The notes below the pieces were generated by a model that worked only from the letters and a program-made list of their open reading frames with translations, was not told the DNA's origin and searched no databases. DNA of 64,000 nucleotides from contig CAVPTO010000003.1 of the NCBI GenBank assembly GCA_963708675.1, forward strand, positions 3,410,001 to 3,474,000, written 5' to 3'. Source of the DNA: DATAXP01 sp963708675 (GTDB taxonomy: Bacteria > Planctomycetota > Planctomycetia > Pirellulales > PNKZ01). The first letter of the stretch is position 1, and the number at the start of each line of letters is the position of its first letter. The translations under genes and the position numbers were made by a program. Below, piece by piece: positions 35,001-43,242 of this stretch.

Positions 35001-35376
35001 CGCGACTTTTGAAACAGTCGAGAAGGTCGGCATGGATGGCAGTACGCGGTTGCGGTTCGTGCTCGACCAACGTTTCCGTCAGCACAGCATGGGTCGGTTC
35101 CGCATCTCGGTGACGACCTCGGCTCCGCCGTTCGACGGCAAGAAGGCCGAGCTGCCCGCGGAGATCGCGTCGGTTGCAGGGAAGAAGCCCGCCGAGTTGA
35201 CGCCCGAAGAACGAGCGACGTTGATCGAGCATTACGCCGCGCTCGACGCCGACTATCAGAAGCTCAAGCGTTCGGTGGAGGAAGACTCGGCCGGATTGGG
35301 GACTTCACGGCTACGCGGTGCGCAGGACCTGACGTGGGCGCTGATTAATAGCCCGTCGTTTTTGTTCAATCGCTGA
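32026..35376 (+). CDS. DUF1549/DUF1553 heme-type surface protein
   Basis: A 1116-residue protein with a signal peptide ('FALLFAAMSASTALA'). In order: an N-terminal Ig-like region, a 'LGCNQGTCHGAAQGK' motif (CX4CH near residues 152-158), a BIG2-like module (about 245-335), DUF1549 (about 350-560, 'VRRIHLDLTGLPPEPEDVRA') with a CxxCH 'CNKCHDHPFERW', and DUF1553 (about 610-870, 'NRIWSYLLGIGIIEPVDDIR'). A C-terminal discoidin-like sandwich follows. The family is abundant in planctomycetes and thought to be extracytoplasmic; the function is unsettled. The usual DUF1501 partner gene is absent. The ATG at 32026 gives the signal peptide and is preferred to GTG 31993. Confidence 0.88.
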   Translation: MKIILRSSLRWSTFALLFAAMSASTALAATTADTATPVEKLPANLKIVRLEALPKKIDLKHPYDYAQLLVTAVAASGERIDVTRLATVAADEGLIRMNDRRLVRPVRDGQGAIHCEVLGQKIDVPVTVAGQTQPHPVSFIQEVQPALSKLGCNQGTCHGAAQGKNGFKLSLRGYDASFDHTALTDDLAGRRINRAAPDMSLMLLKPCGAVPHVGGVLTKPGEPYYEMLRAWISQGVKLDLDAPRVAKIEVLPKNPQVALPEMKQQVVVLAHYTDGTTRDVTAEAFVESSSTETVVIDKQGLATAERRGEAALLARYEGAYDATTMIVMGDRTGFVWKDPAENNHIDTLVYRKLKKVKILPSDLCNDSEFVRRIHLDLTGLPPEPEDVRAFLADERPTRVKRDELIDKLVGNPEYVEQWTNKWADLLQVNRKFLGEQGAWAMRNWIRQAISENMPYDQFVNDVLTAQGSTLDNPPASYFKVLRVPGETMENTTQLFLAVRFNCNKCHDHPFERWTQDQYYHLAAYFAQIERKPAAAFADKKIGGTAVEVALAPVEVIYDGTSGEVKHDRTGAVSPPKFPYEHPDVLPTDASRRQQLSHWITSKDNPYFAKSYVNRIWSYLLGIGIIEPVDDIRAGNPATNPELLDRLTQDFIDSDFNVQLLFRTICKSRVYQASITTNKWNADDEINYSHALARRLPAETLYDTVHRVTGANVNLPGVPKGFRASQLPDSAERLSDDFLQLFGRPVRESACECERSKGVMLGQALNLVNGPTIATAINEPKNRIEHLVVTQKDDRKLIEELFVTVLNRLPTKEEITLGLDALKPDTSGHEAHLAALKAYEHDVLPKKAEQWAASLSATVSWTPLSFDKMEAEAEGTKLMKQADDSILVEGELPETAVYTIEANTTHTGITGVRLEMLPDASLPRKGPGRGNSGNFVLNELSLFAADDAEFAPVKLTNAHADFSQDRYAAAYAVDGAVNKSGWAVAPKTGVEHVATFETVEKVGMDGSTRLRFVLDQRFRQHSMGRFRISVTTSAPPFDGKKAELPAEIASVAGKKPAELTPEERATLIEHYAALDADYQKLKRSVEEDSAGLGTSRLRGAQDLTWALINSPSFLFNR

Positions 35377-35380
35377 AAAC

Positions 35381-35462
35381 CCTTCTCCCTCCGGGAGAAG
35401 GTGCCGCGAAGCGGCGGATGAGGGCGGGTTGAATTGGTAAGCGCTTTCCACTGCAACCCGCC
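35381..35462. repeat. Family B element (left arm and centre)
   Basis: CCTTCTCCCTCCGGGAGAAGG...GAGGGCGGGTTGAA...CAACCCGCCC directly after the DUF1553 stop codon. The right arm is cut off where a family C element begins at 35464. Together these fill the gap 35377-35687, which has no gene. Confidence 0.85.
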
Positions 35463-35463
35463 C

Positions 35464-35548
35464 GCGCTCGGCGCGGGTCTCTGACCCCGCCGCTCTCCGA
35501 CCGAAGGTCTCCCCGGTGTCGGCGGGGTCAGAAACCCGCGCCGAGCGC
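35464..35548. repeat. Family C palindrome (GCGCTCGGCGCGGGTCTCTG...)
   Basis: An 85-bp inverted repeat. The arm GCGCTCGGCGCGGGT and its mirror ACCCGCGCCGAGCGC flank CTGACCCCGCCG / CGGCGGGGTCAG. The second copy is at 41705. It abuts a truncated family B element. Confidence 0.9.
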
Positions 35549-35687
35549 CGTTGCACACGCATCGCGCTAGCACTGCCTGCACGGGGCGCGATATCTCGTG
35601 TAGGCACAAACTGCCGACCTCGGCATAATGCGGCCCTTGGATTTCCCGCAATCCGTCGTTTCGCGCCTGAGAGAAGGGATTCTCGTC

Positions 35688-37380
35688 ATGACGACCCGTT
35701 TGTTGCTCCTTGGGGCTGCGCTCTTTTTTGCCTTCACGCCACGATTCGTCTCGGCCGCAGCCGATGAGGAACCGGCGCCCGCTGTCGAACCTCAAAAGGC
35801 CGACAGTGAAACCGCTGATGTCGAAAACGATGGCCAGCCCGATCTCGACGCTGCCGTCAGCGCGAAGCTGGCCGTCCAAGATCTCGAAGATTTGTCGAAG
35901 GTCATTCGCCTGTCGCAGCGTGCGCTCGACAAAGGGCTGAATGCTGAGAACAAGCAATTCGCCAGCAAGTTGCTCGCGGCTGCGCTGCTCGAACGCGCTC
36001 AGGCCATCACCGGCGCGATCTTCGGACCCGCGCAACCCGATCCGCGTTGGCGACAGATGCGAGACGCCGCGCTCGGCGATCTGCGTCGCGCGCTCGAACT
36101 CGACGAACAAGCCCCGATGCACTTGTTGGCCGTGCGACTCGAAACGTTGCCGGGCGGGGATCGCAAGCGCGCTCTCGAAGAACTCGACCGCGCCGTCGAA
36201 ATCAGCGACAACGACCCGGAGACACAGTTCGAAGCGATCATGATTCGCGCTGGGACGCACGAAGACGTCGAACAGAAGTTGGCCGACTATCAACGCGCGA
36301 TCGAGTTGCGTCCGACCGACGCCGTGCCTTTGCGAGCTCGTGGTGCGCTGAAACTGTCGATGGAAAAGCCGGAAGAAGCGCTCGAGGATTTCAGCCTCGC
36401 GATCGAACTCGATCCAAAGCACGCTGCGACCTACGAAGTGCGTGGCATGACGCTCACCATGTTGGGCCGTCTCGACGAAGCCGAGAAGTCGTATGCTCAA
36501 GCCGTCGAGCTTGCTCCGCGCACGGCGCAGACTCTATTGCAACGCGCTCAAGTCGACTTGTTGACGGAAAACTTCGAGCAGGCGTTTCAGAATGCGACCG
36601 AAGCGATCGAGATGGACAGCGAACTGATGGAAGCGCACCTGGTGCGTGCTCAGGCGGCGATGCGTCTCACACGTTGGGAAGAGGCGCTGGTCGACATCGA
36701 CCGTTTGCTCGCCGAGCAGCCGAAGTTCGTTCCCGCCCGCAAGGCTCGCGTCACGGCGCTCGTGGGGCTGAAGCGAACCGACGAGGCGATTCGACAGCTC
36801 GAAGAAGCTGATCGACGAAGATCCGCGCGACATGGAAGTGAAGCTGCAGCTCGCCTTGCTGCATCGCACGCAGAAGCACTTCACCGAGGCGTTCAGCCTA
36901 TTCGACTCGGCAATCGCCATCGATCCCGAGAACTGGATGTTCCGCTATGCTCGCGGCGATGCGCTGCTCAGCATCGGCAAACACAAGGACGCGATTGCCG
37001 ATTACAACGTGGCGGTGAAACTGTCGCCCAAAAACACTGGTTTGCTCAATAACCTGGCCTGGGTGCTCGCGACCTCACCGGTCGATGAACTGCGCGACGG
37101 CAAGCGTGCGATCGAACTTGCGAAGATGGCCGCCGAGCTGACGAACTATCAGCAGGCGAACATTCTGAGCACGCTCGGCGCCGCGTATGCCGAGGCCGGC
37201 GACTTGGCATCGGCCAAGCAGTGGTGCGAGAAGGCGCTCGAAGTGGCCGACGAGCAGGAGCAGAAAGAGCTCGAGAAGGAACTGGCGAGTTATGCCGCCG
37301 GCAATCCTGTGCGCGAGTTGCAGCACGAGGATGAGAGTGCTTTGGCCACACCGGCCGATCATCAAGGCGTGCGTCGATAG
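35688..37380 (+). CDS. Secreted TPR protein, frame broken by a single-base indel
   Basis: The ATG at 35688 has AAGGGA upstream and gives a signal peptide ('LLLLGAALFFAFTPRFVSA'). At least six TPR units follow ('AIELRPTDAVPLRARGALKL', 'AIELDPKHAATYEVRGM', 'AVELAPRTAQTLLQRAQV'). At 36801-36805 the frame changes by one base (GAAGAAG where GAGAAG would keep 'RQLEKLIDEDPRDMEVKL'). The TPR pattern then continues in the second frame ('AIAIDPENWMFRYARGDALL', 'VKLSPKNTGLLNNLAWVLAT') to 37380, about 560 residues in all. It is a periplasmic protein-protein interaction scaffold with unknown partner. Read without the shift, the protein ends in out-of-frame sequence at 37052. Confidence 0.78.
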
Positions 37381-37389
37381 ATCTCTGCG

Positions 37390-37443
37390 TTAGCCGCGAC
37401 GCGCCAGCGGAGCGCTCCGCGGCGAGCAAGCTCGCCGGCTAAA
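37390..37443. repeat. Family E palindromic element
   Basis: TTAGCCGCGACGCGCC...GCTCGCCGGCTAAA with inner GCGGAGCGCTCCGC and GGCGAGCAAGCTCGCC hairpins, just after the TPR gene. Confidence 0.75.
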
Positions 37444-37476
37444 CATCGACTTGGCGGTTGCCAACAGATAACGAAG

Positions 37477-37515
37477 GAACCGATGGTGATCACTCACCAT
37501 CGGTTCTTTTATTTT
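37477..37515 (+). terminator. Rho-independent terminator after the TPR gene
   Basis: A perfect 13-bp stem (GAACCGATGGTGA / TCACCATCGGTTC) with a 4-base loop (TCAC) followed by TTTTATTTT. This is the clearest intrinsic terminator in the window, 97 bases after the TPR stop codon. Confidence 0.9.
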
Positions 37516-37534
37516 GTGTGGCCAACCGTGTCGA

Positions 37535-37774
37535 TTACTTCGCCGGACCGCGGCAGTGCTGATAGGCGAGAATGACTTCGTACAGATCGGTGGTGATCGT
37601 CACCGGATCGTCGTTGAAGTCGCGCAGCCACGTGCGGCGATTGTTCACGGCGTCGGCCAAGAGCGGCAGTATCTCGCTCAATCGCACGGTCGCGGTGTTG
37701 TCGTCGACCGGCTTAGCCGACTTCGACGACACCTTCTCGGGACCGTAGTAAATACGCAGTGCACTTCGAGCCAT
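37535..37774 (-). CDS. Small conserved planctomycete protein (RIYYGPE type)
   Basis: A 79-residue protein from the ATG at 37774: 'MARSALRIYYGPEKVSSK', then 'TVRLSEILPLLADAV' and 'RTWLRDFNDDPVTITTDLYE'. I recall the 'RIYYGP' start from small conserved planctomycete proteins of unknown function. It is soluble, without a signal peptide or known motif. AAGGAAG lies about 9 bases before the start. The downstream end faces the terminator of the TPR gene. Confidence 0.65.
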   Translation of the reverse strand: MARSALRIYYGPEKVSSKSAKPVDDNTATVRLSEILPLLADAVNNRRTWLRDFNDDPVTITTDLYEVILAYQHCRGPAK

Positions 37775-38167
37775 GGGCGACGCTTCCTTACGTCTTGAGT
37801 GACCAGCCGGCATTCGACCGGGTCGATTGTCCTACTTCGGCCCATGTGCAGCCGATGCTGGTTTCGCATCCTTTATCGGCAGGATGCGTGCTGAGGGTTC
37901 GACCTTTTTGGTCGCGCACAACGTTTTTGTGAGAAACGTAAACTCTCCGGTGCTGGCGTTGGCCGCAGACTTACCGCAGTTGCCAATTTGATCGACCAGG
38001 CAATTTGTGCGATGTTGCTGCCACGACGACACGCTCCGCGCGACCCTCCTTGCTTGACACGGTGATAGCCACTTCCTAGATTGCCAAGTCGATTAGCTCC
38101 ACCTGCGCGCATGCAGTTGCATCGACACGGCCAGTGACGCGCGGTAGCGTTCCGGATTCCCGCCTCT
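37775..38167. other. 393-base gap before tex
   Basis: No supported gene. It holds the tex promoter (38054-38082) and a small hairpin (GCATCC...GGATGC near 37867-37888). A 66-codon minus-strand frame starting GTG 38032 lacks a well-spaced RBS and was not accepted. Confidence 0.5.
38054..38082 (+). promoter_or_regulatory. Sigma-70 promoter for tex
   Basis: TTGACA (38054-38059), a 17-base spacer and TAGATT (38077-38082), 85 bases before the tex ATG. The -35 box is perfect and the spacing is ideal. Confidence 0.7.
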
Positions 38168-41079
38168 ATGCCAGCCTCGCCGGCGATCGACCTTCAGCAG
38201 ATTTCGCACAGCCTTGGATTGCAGCAATCGCGCGTGGCGGCCGTCGTCGGCTTGCTCGATGCCGGCAACACCGTGCCGTTCATCACACGCTATCGCAAGG
38301 ACCAAACCGGCGGGCTCGACGAAGAACAGATTCGTCACATCCAAGAACGCGTCGTCCGCCAACGATTGCATGCCGATCGCAAGCAAACGATCCTGCGCTC
38401 GATCGAGTCGCAAGGCAAGCTGACGCCTGAACTCGCCGCCGCCATCGAAGCTGCCGAGACGATCAAGCGTCTCGAAGACTTGTATCTTCCCTACAAGCCC
38501 AAGAAGCAAACGCTTGCGACCCAAGCGCGCGTGCGCGGGCTCGAACCGCTAGCGCTGGAAATTCTCGCGGCCGACGCCGCCGCTAATGACCTCGATGCTC
38601 GCGCTGCCGATTTCGTCAACACCGACAAGCAGGTGGCGACCCCCGCCGATGCACTGCTGGGCGCCGGGCACATCCTCGCCGAAATGTTCGCGGAGCGCGC
38701 CGACGTGCGCGGGAAACTGCGATCGATTCTCGAACACACGGGGAAGATCGTCACCGTCGCCGGCGAAGTCGAAAGCAAGAAAGCGTCGGAACCTGCCCCC
38801 GAGCCTGAAGCGGTTGTTGAAGAATCAGCGCCGGAAATGGTCGCCAGCGAGGCGATCGCTGTTGAGGAAGTCGCTACCGAGGAAAGCGTCGTCGAAGAAA
38901 GCACACCCGACGAGGCCGTTTCCGAACCCATCTCGGCCGAAGAGACCGCCGACGAGCAACCTCCGGAGACCATCGCCAGCGAAGCGCCTTCGGCCGAATC
39001 CACGGAAGCAACTCCCGCCGCCGAAGCCGCGCCCGCCGTTGCGAGCTCGGCTGCAACAAAAAAGACAAAGCCCAACACAAAGGCCGCTCGCAAAGATAAG
39101 AAGGAACAAGCTCGCAAGGAGAAGGAAGCGAAGATTCAGCGCACTTCCGCGACTACTTCCAGTACAGCGAGGCGCTAGGAAAGATTCCGCCGCATCGCAT
39201 CCTGGCCATCAATCGCGGCGAACGCGCCAAGGCGCTGCGCGTGCGTGTCGAATGCGACATGGAAGCCATGCAACAAGCCGTCGAGGAGATGCTCGTCCCC
39301 GCGGGGCATCCGCATGCCGATTTCCTGCGCGGCTGTGCGCGCAACGCGCTCGCGCGGCTCGTGTTCCCGAGTCTCGATCGTGAAGTCCGCCGCGAGCTCA
39401 CCGATCGCGCCGAGTTGCATGCCGTCGAGGTGTTCGCCCGTAACCTTCGCAACTTGCTACTGCAACCACCGGTGCGCGATCGACGCCTTTTGGCGATCGA
39501 CCCCGGCTATCGCAGCGGTTGCAAGCTCGTCGCGCTCGACGAGTTCGGCACGTTGCTCGACCATGCCGTCATTCATCTCGTCGGCAACGAGCAGCGCCGC
39601 ACCGAAGCAAAGACCAAGATCGTCGAGCTCGTCAAAGCGCACAACTTGTCGGTGCTCGTCGTCGGCAACGGCACCGCCTGCCGCGAGGTCGAACGATTCG
39701 TCAGCGATCTGCTGTCCAATGAATTGAACGAGCAAGGCGTGACGTATGTGATCGTCAACGAAGCCGGCGCGAGCGTGTACTCGACCAGCCCGTTGGGTCG
39801 CGCTGAGTTCCCGCATTACGACGCCACGCTGCGCGGCGCCATCTCGATCGGCCGCCGCTTGCAGGATCCGCTCAGCGAGTTGGTGAAGATCGATGCCGCG
39901 AACATCGGTGTCGGCATGTATCAGCACGACGTGAAGGCCAAGCACCTGCGCGAATCGCTCGACGCCGTCGTCGAGTCGTGCGTCAACTACGTGGGCGTCG
40001 ATCTGAACACGGCCAGCCCCGCGCTGCTGCGTTACGTCTCGGGCATGAACCAACTCACCGCCCAGCGCGTGTACGACCATCGCACGATGCACGGGCCGTT
40101 CAAGACGCGTGAACAGTTGATGAAGGTGACGGGCATTGGCGAAGGCACGTATGTACAGGCTGCCGGGTTCTTGAAAATCGTCGGCGGCGACAACCCGCTC
40201 GACGCGACGTGGATTCATCCCGAGAGCTACCCGCTGGCCGAGCAGGTGCTAAAGCGACTCGAAGCCGCGCCGACCGACCTGACCGATACTCAGCGTGCCG
40301 CGCCGCTTGCCGAGCGTAGCCGCGAGTTGCGAATCGAACCGTTGGCCAGCGAGCTGAACACGGGAACGCTGACACTCGTCGACATCGTGGCCCAGCTCAC
40401 CCGCCCGGGTCGCGACCCGCGCGAGTCGCTGCCTCCGCCGGTGTTCAAGAAGGGCATTCTCAAGATCGACGACCTGGCCGCTGGCATGGAACTCGCCGGC
40501 ACGGTGCTGAACGTCGTCGATTTTGGAGCGTTCATTGATATCGGCCTCAAAGACAGTGGGCTCGTGCACATCAGCCAGATGGCCGACCGTTACGTGCAGG
40601 ATCCGCACGAGATCGTGTCGGTCGGCGACATTGTGAAGGCCTGGGTTTTGGAGGTCGACAAGCAGCGGCGTCGCGTGTCGCTGACGATGATCGAGCCGGG
40701 AACGAAACGGCAACCGCCGCCACGAAGAGGCAAGCCGCAGACGGCGTCACAAGGTGGGCAGTCGCAAGGGGCGCAGCCTCATCCACCGGAAGGCTCCGTG
40801 CCTCCGCCGAAGCATGAATCGCGTCAGCAACAGGGCGGGCGGCAGCACGGTGGTCGGCAAGGGGGCCGCAAACCGCAGTTCGCCAAGTCGCACTCCTCGC
40901 CGCCGCCGCAGCAGTTCAAGCCGAAACCCAAGCCCAAGCCGGTCGTGCCGCTTACCGAAGAGATGCGCGACGGCAAGGCGCCGCTTCGCACGTTCGGCGA
41001 CCTGAAGCAGTTCTGGAATATCTCGCATCGCAAGCCGACCGACGACGAACCGCCCAAGGAAATGACGAAGGACGAATGA
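38168..41079 (+). CDS. tex: Tex RNA-binding transcription accessory protein, with acidic insertion and one frameshift
   Basis: Tex is a cytoplasmic nucleic-acid-binding factor. The N-terminal helical domain 'LDAGNTVPFITRYRKDQTGG' and 'LEDLYLPYKPKKQT' are diagnostic. After about residue 200 there is an unusual insertion of roughly 110 residues rich in Glu/Ala/Ser/Pro, ending in Lys-rich 'KDKKEQARKEKEAK'. The frame slips by one base near 39140; the next frame reads 'HFRDYFQYSEALGKIPPHRI' and continues correctly. A YqgF-like RNase H fold ('LLAIDPGYRSGCKLVALD'), helix-hairpin-helix motifs ('LNTASPALLRYVSGM') and an S1 domain ('VLNVVDFGAFIDIGLKDSG') follow. The C-terminal tail is Gln/Pro/Lys rich. 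The last codons come from an intergenic repeat. The indel may be a sequence error. Confidence 0.88.
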
Positions 41080-41080
41080 C

Positions 41081-41157
41081 GAATGTCTAATGTCAGACGC
41101 CTGGCAATCGACAGCGTATAATCCATTTTGTCGTTCGACATTCGTCATTAGACATTC
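41081..41157. repeat. Inverted repeat GAATGTCTAATG / CATTAGACATTC
   Basis: Two 12-bp arms, 41081-41092 and 41146-41157, flank a TATAAT-containing spacer (41117-41122). The surrounding short motifs GACGAATG and ATTCGTC recur. The left arm begins right after the tex stop codon. Confidence 0.7.
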
Positions 41158-41172
41158 GGCATTTTCCCCCTC

Positions 41173-41652
41173 ATGGACTTCGAGAAGCGACTCGAAAAAG
41201 CGATCGAACGCGGGCAGCGCTCCGGCGCGCGCGGGCGGAAGAAGCTGCGCAACGCGATGAACGAGGAAGAGCTTAAGCGGCTGCATTCGCGTTACCGCCT
41301 CGACTTGTCCGAGCACATCGAGGAATGCATCCGCCAACTGCCCGATCACTTTCCTGGCTTTCGTTTCGAGACGGTCGTCGGCGATCGCGGCTGGGGGGCG
41401 GCCGTCAACCGCGACGATCTCGTGCTGACGCATGAAGGTCGCGAGAATCATTTCAGCCGGCTGGAGATGACGATTCGCCCGTTCAGCTCGTACCACGTGC
41501 TCGAGCTGACGGCCAAAGGGACGGTTCGCAACAAGGAAGTTTACAACCGCTCGCACTACCAACGCCTGACAGAAGCCGACCCCGCAACCTTTCGCGAGCT
41601 GATCGACCTTTGGATTCTCGAGTTCGCCGAGTTGTACGCGGCGCGCAGCTAG
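41173..41652 (+). CDS. Conserved hypothetical protein
   Basis: A 159-residue soluble protein. The N-terminus is basic and helical ('RLEKAIERGQRSGARGRKK'), and an alpha/beta region follows with 'LPDHFPGFRFETVVGDRGWG' and 'FSRLEMTIRPFSSYHVLELT'. No known catalytic motif is visible. The start at 41173 is the only ATG that fits. It follows tex by about 90 bases, with a TATAAT box in the gap that could drive it. Function is unknown. Confidence 0.7.
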   Translation: MDFEKRLEKAIERGQRSGARGRKKLRNAMNEEELKRLHSRYRLDLSEHIEECIRQLPDHFPGFRFETVVGDRGWGAAVNRDDLVLTHEGRENHFSRLEMTIRPFSSYHVLELTAKGTVRNKEVYNRSHYQRLTEADPATFRELIDLWILEFAELYAARS

Positions 41653-41704
41653 AGCGCTTTTTGTGATGAACATGGGAGCCGTTTAGCCGCGACGCGTAGC
41701 GAGC

Positions 41705-41772
41705 GCGCTCGGCGCGGGTCTCTGACCCCGCCGACACGCTAAGCGGCGGGGTCAGAGACCCGCGCCGAGCGC
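41705..41772. repeat. Family C palindrome joined to a half family E element
   Basis: GCGCTCGGCGCGGGTCTCTG...CAGAGACCCGCGCCGAGCGC, 68 bp. It is directly preceded by the left part of a family E element (TTAGCCGCGACGCG from 41682). Confidence 0.88.
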
Positions 41773-41801
41773 GTGTGGCCATACGCTATTCGTGTGAAAT
41801 C

Positions 41802-43172
41802 ATGCCGATAACGTCCGATGAAGTGCCACTCACTTCCGTGCGCTATGGCGTGCTCGCCTTCACCGTCGCGATGGCGGTGCTGTTGTACCTCGATCGCTTC
41901 GCGATGAGCGTCGCGACGCCTGCGATCCTCGAAGAGCTTGCGATCGACGAAGCGCAGATGGGCCAGGCCGTCAGCGCCTTCTTTTGGGTATACGCGTTAG
42001 CCCAAGTGCCCGCCGGGCGATTGGCTGATCGCTGGGGCAGCCGCAACGCACTGGCGCTCTACATGCTCGTGTGGTCGTCGGCGATGGTGGGGCTGGCGCT
42101 AGCGGGCAGTCTCGCCTCGCTGATCGCCATGCGTGTCGCGCTCGGGCTGGGCCAGGCAGGCGCGTATCCATCGGCGGCGGCGTGTTTGAAACGGTGGATG
42201 CCGCTGAAGACGCGCGGCGTGGCGAGTGGATCGGTGTCGATGGGCGGCCGCGGGGGCGGATTGCTCGCGCATCTGGTTACCCCGCAGTTGATGTTGCTGG
42301 CCGGCGCGGCGTTGGGCCTCGCCACTGGTCAGTGGCGCACCGTCTTCTGTCTCTACGCAGCGATCGGCGTCGTGTGGGCCGTGTTATTCTGGCGATGGTT
42401 TCGCAACACGCCGCGCGAGCATCCGCAATGCAACGCCGCCGAGATCGCGCTCATCGAAGCCGACTCGCCGTCCATCGCAGCGTCGACAGTCAATCATTCC
42501 ACGCACCCGCAATGGCGAGCACTCCTGACGAGCCGCAACTTGTGGCTGCTGTGTACGATCAACTTCGTCGAGAATGTCGGTTGGATCTTCCTGGTGACTT
42601 GGCTGCCGACGTATCTCAAGAACATGCACGGCCACAGTCTTGTCGAAGCCGGTTCGCTCACGTCGCTCACCGGGTTGGCGGGCATGGCCGGTTGCTTGTG
42701 CGGCGGACTCGCGACCGATCGGCTCGTGCGATCATTCGGCCTCGTGTGGGGGCGACGTCTTCCCGCCGCCGGCGCGATGTCGATTGCCGCAGTGTGTTAC
42801 GTCGGCTGTCTCGTCATCGAAGATGTCACGTTGCTCATTGCCATGATGGCGGCGATTTACTTTCTGCACGACACGGCGCTGGCGTCGATTTGGTCGACGT
42901 ATCAGGACATCGGCGGCGCGCACGTCGCGACGGTGCTCGGGTTCACCAACATGTGCGGCAACTTGGGAGCCGCGATGTTCGCCTGGGTCATCGGCTATCT
43001 CGCCCGCGAAGAGCGATGGGAGACGGTGTTCATCGTCTCCGCGGCGAGCTTCGCGGTGACGGCCGTGTGCTGGATGTTTGTTGATCCACGCGTGACGGTG
43101 GAACGAAACGAACCCCTCTCCCTTTGGGAGAGGGTGGTGGCGCAGCCGCCGGGTGAGGGCGGGTTGAAATAG
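41802..43172 (+). CDS. MFS transporter (ACS-like family)
   Basis: A 456-residue protein with 12 predicted membrane helices. It has the major facilitator signature loop 'GRLADRWGSRNALALY' after helix 2 and a second such loop 'GGLATDRLVRSFGLVWGRRL' mid-protein. The N-terminal 'FAVAMAVLLYLDRFAMSVAT'-type pattern is that of the anion:cation symporter (hexuronate/phthalate) group; the substrate is unknown. The ATG at 41802 is chosen; the in-frame GTG at 41775 is coded by the family C repeat edge. The last 20 or so residues ('PLSLWERVVAQPPGEGG') are coded by a family B repeat and do not belong to the family fold. Confidence 0.85.
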   Translation: MPITSDEVPLTSVRYGVLAFTVAMAVLLYLDRFAMSVATPAILEELAIDEAQMGQAVSAFFWVYALAQVPAGRLADRWGSRNALALYMLVWSSAMVGLALAGSLASLIAMRVALGLGQAGAYPSAAACLKRWMPLKTRGVASGSVSMGGRGGGLLAHLVTPQLMLLAGAALGLATGQWRTVFCLYAAIGVVWAVLFWRWFRNTPREHPQCNAAEIALIEADSPSIAASTVNHSTHPQWRALLTSRNLWLLCTINFVENVGWIFLVTWLPTYLKNMHGHSLVEAGSLTSLTGLAGMAGCLCGGLATDRLVRSFGLVWGRRLPAAGAMSIAAVCYVGCLVIEDVTLLIAMMAAIYFLHDTALASIWSTYQDIGGAHVATVLGFTNMCGNLGAAMFAWVIGYLAREERWETVFIVSAASFAVTAVCWMFVDPRVTVERNEPLSLWERVVAQPPGEGGLK

Positions 43173-43242
43173 TTGGCGGCTACGAACTCAACCCGCCCTC
43201 ATCCGCCGCTTCGCGGCACCTTCTCCCAAAGGGAGAAGGGTT
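43111..43242. repeat. Family B palindromic element containing the ends of two convergent genes
   Basis: A complete 132-bp copy: AACCCCTCTCCCTTTGGGAGAGG...GGGCGGGTTGAAAT and the mirrored arm ending GGGAGAAGGGTT. The MFS stop codon (43170-43172) lies inside it and the dipeptidase stop codon overlaps its right end. Confidence 0.92.

Noticed and set aside
32047..35232. A 1061-codon open frame on the minus strand opposite the DUF1549/DUF1553 gene, and many similar long antisense frames
   Set aside because: GC-rich codon bias opens antisense frames. The translations are Arg/His/Val rich with no domain, while the plus strand encodes recognisable domains.
37832..38032. A 66-codon minus-strand frame in the gap before tex
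   Set aside because: It starts at GTG with a purine-rich stretch too far upstream, has no recognisable composition, and lies next to the tex promoter.
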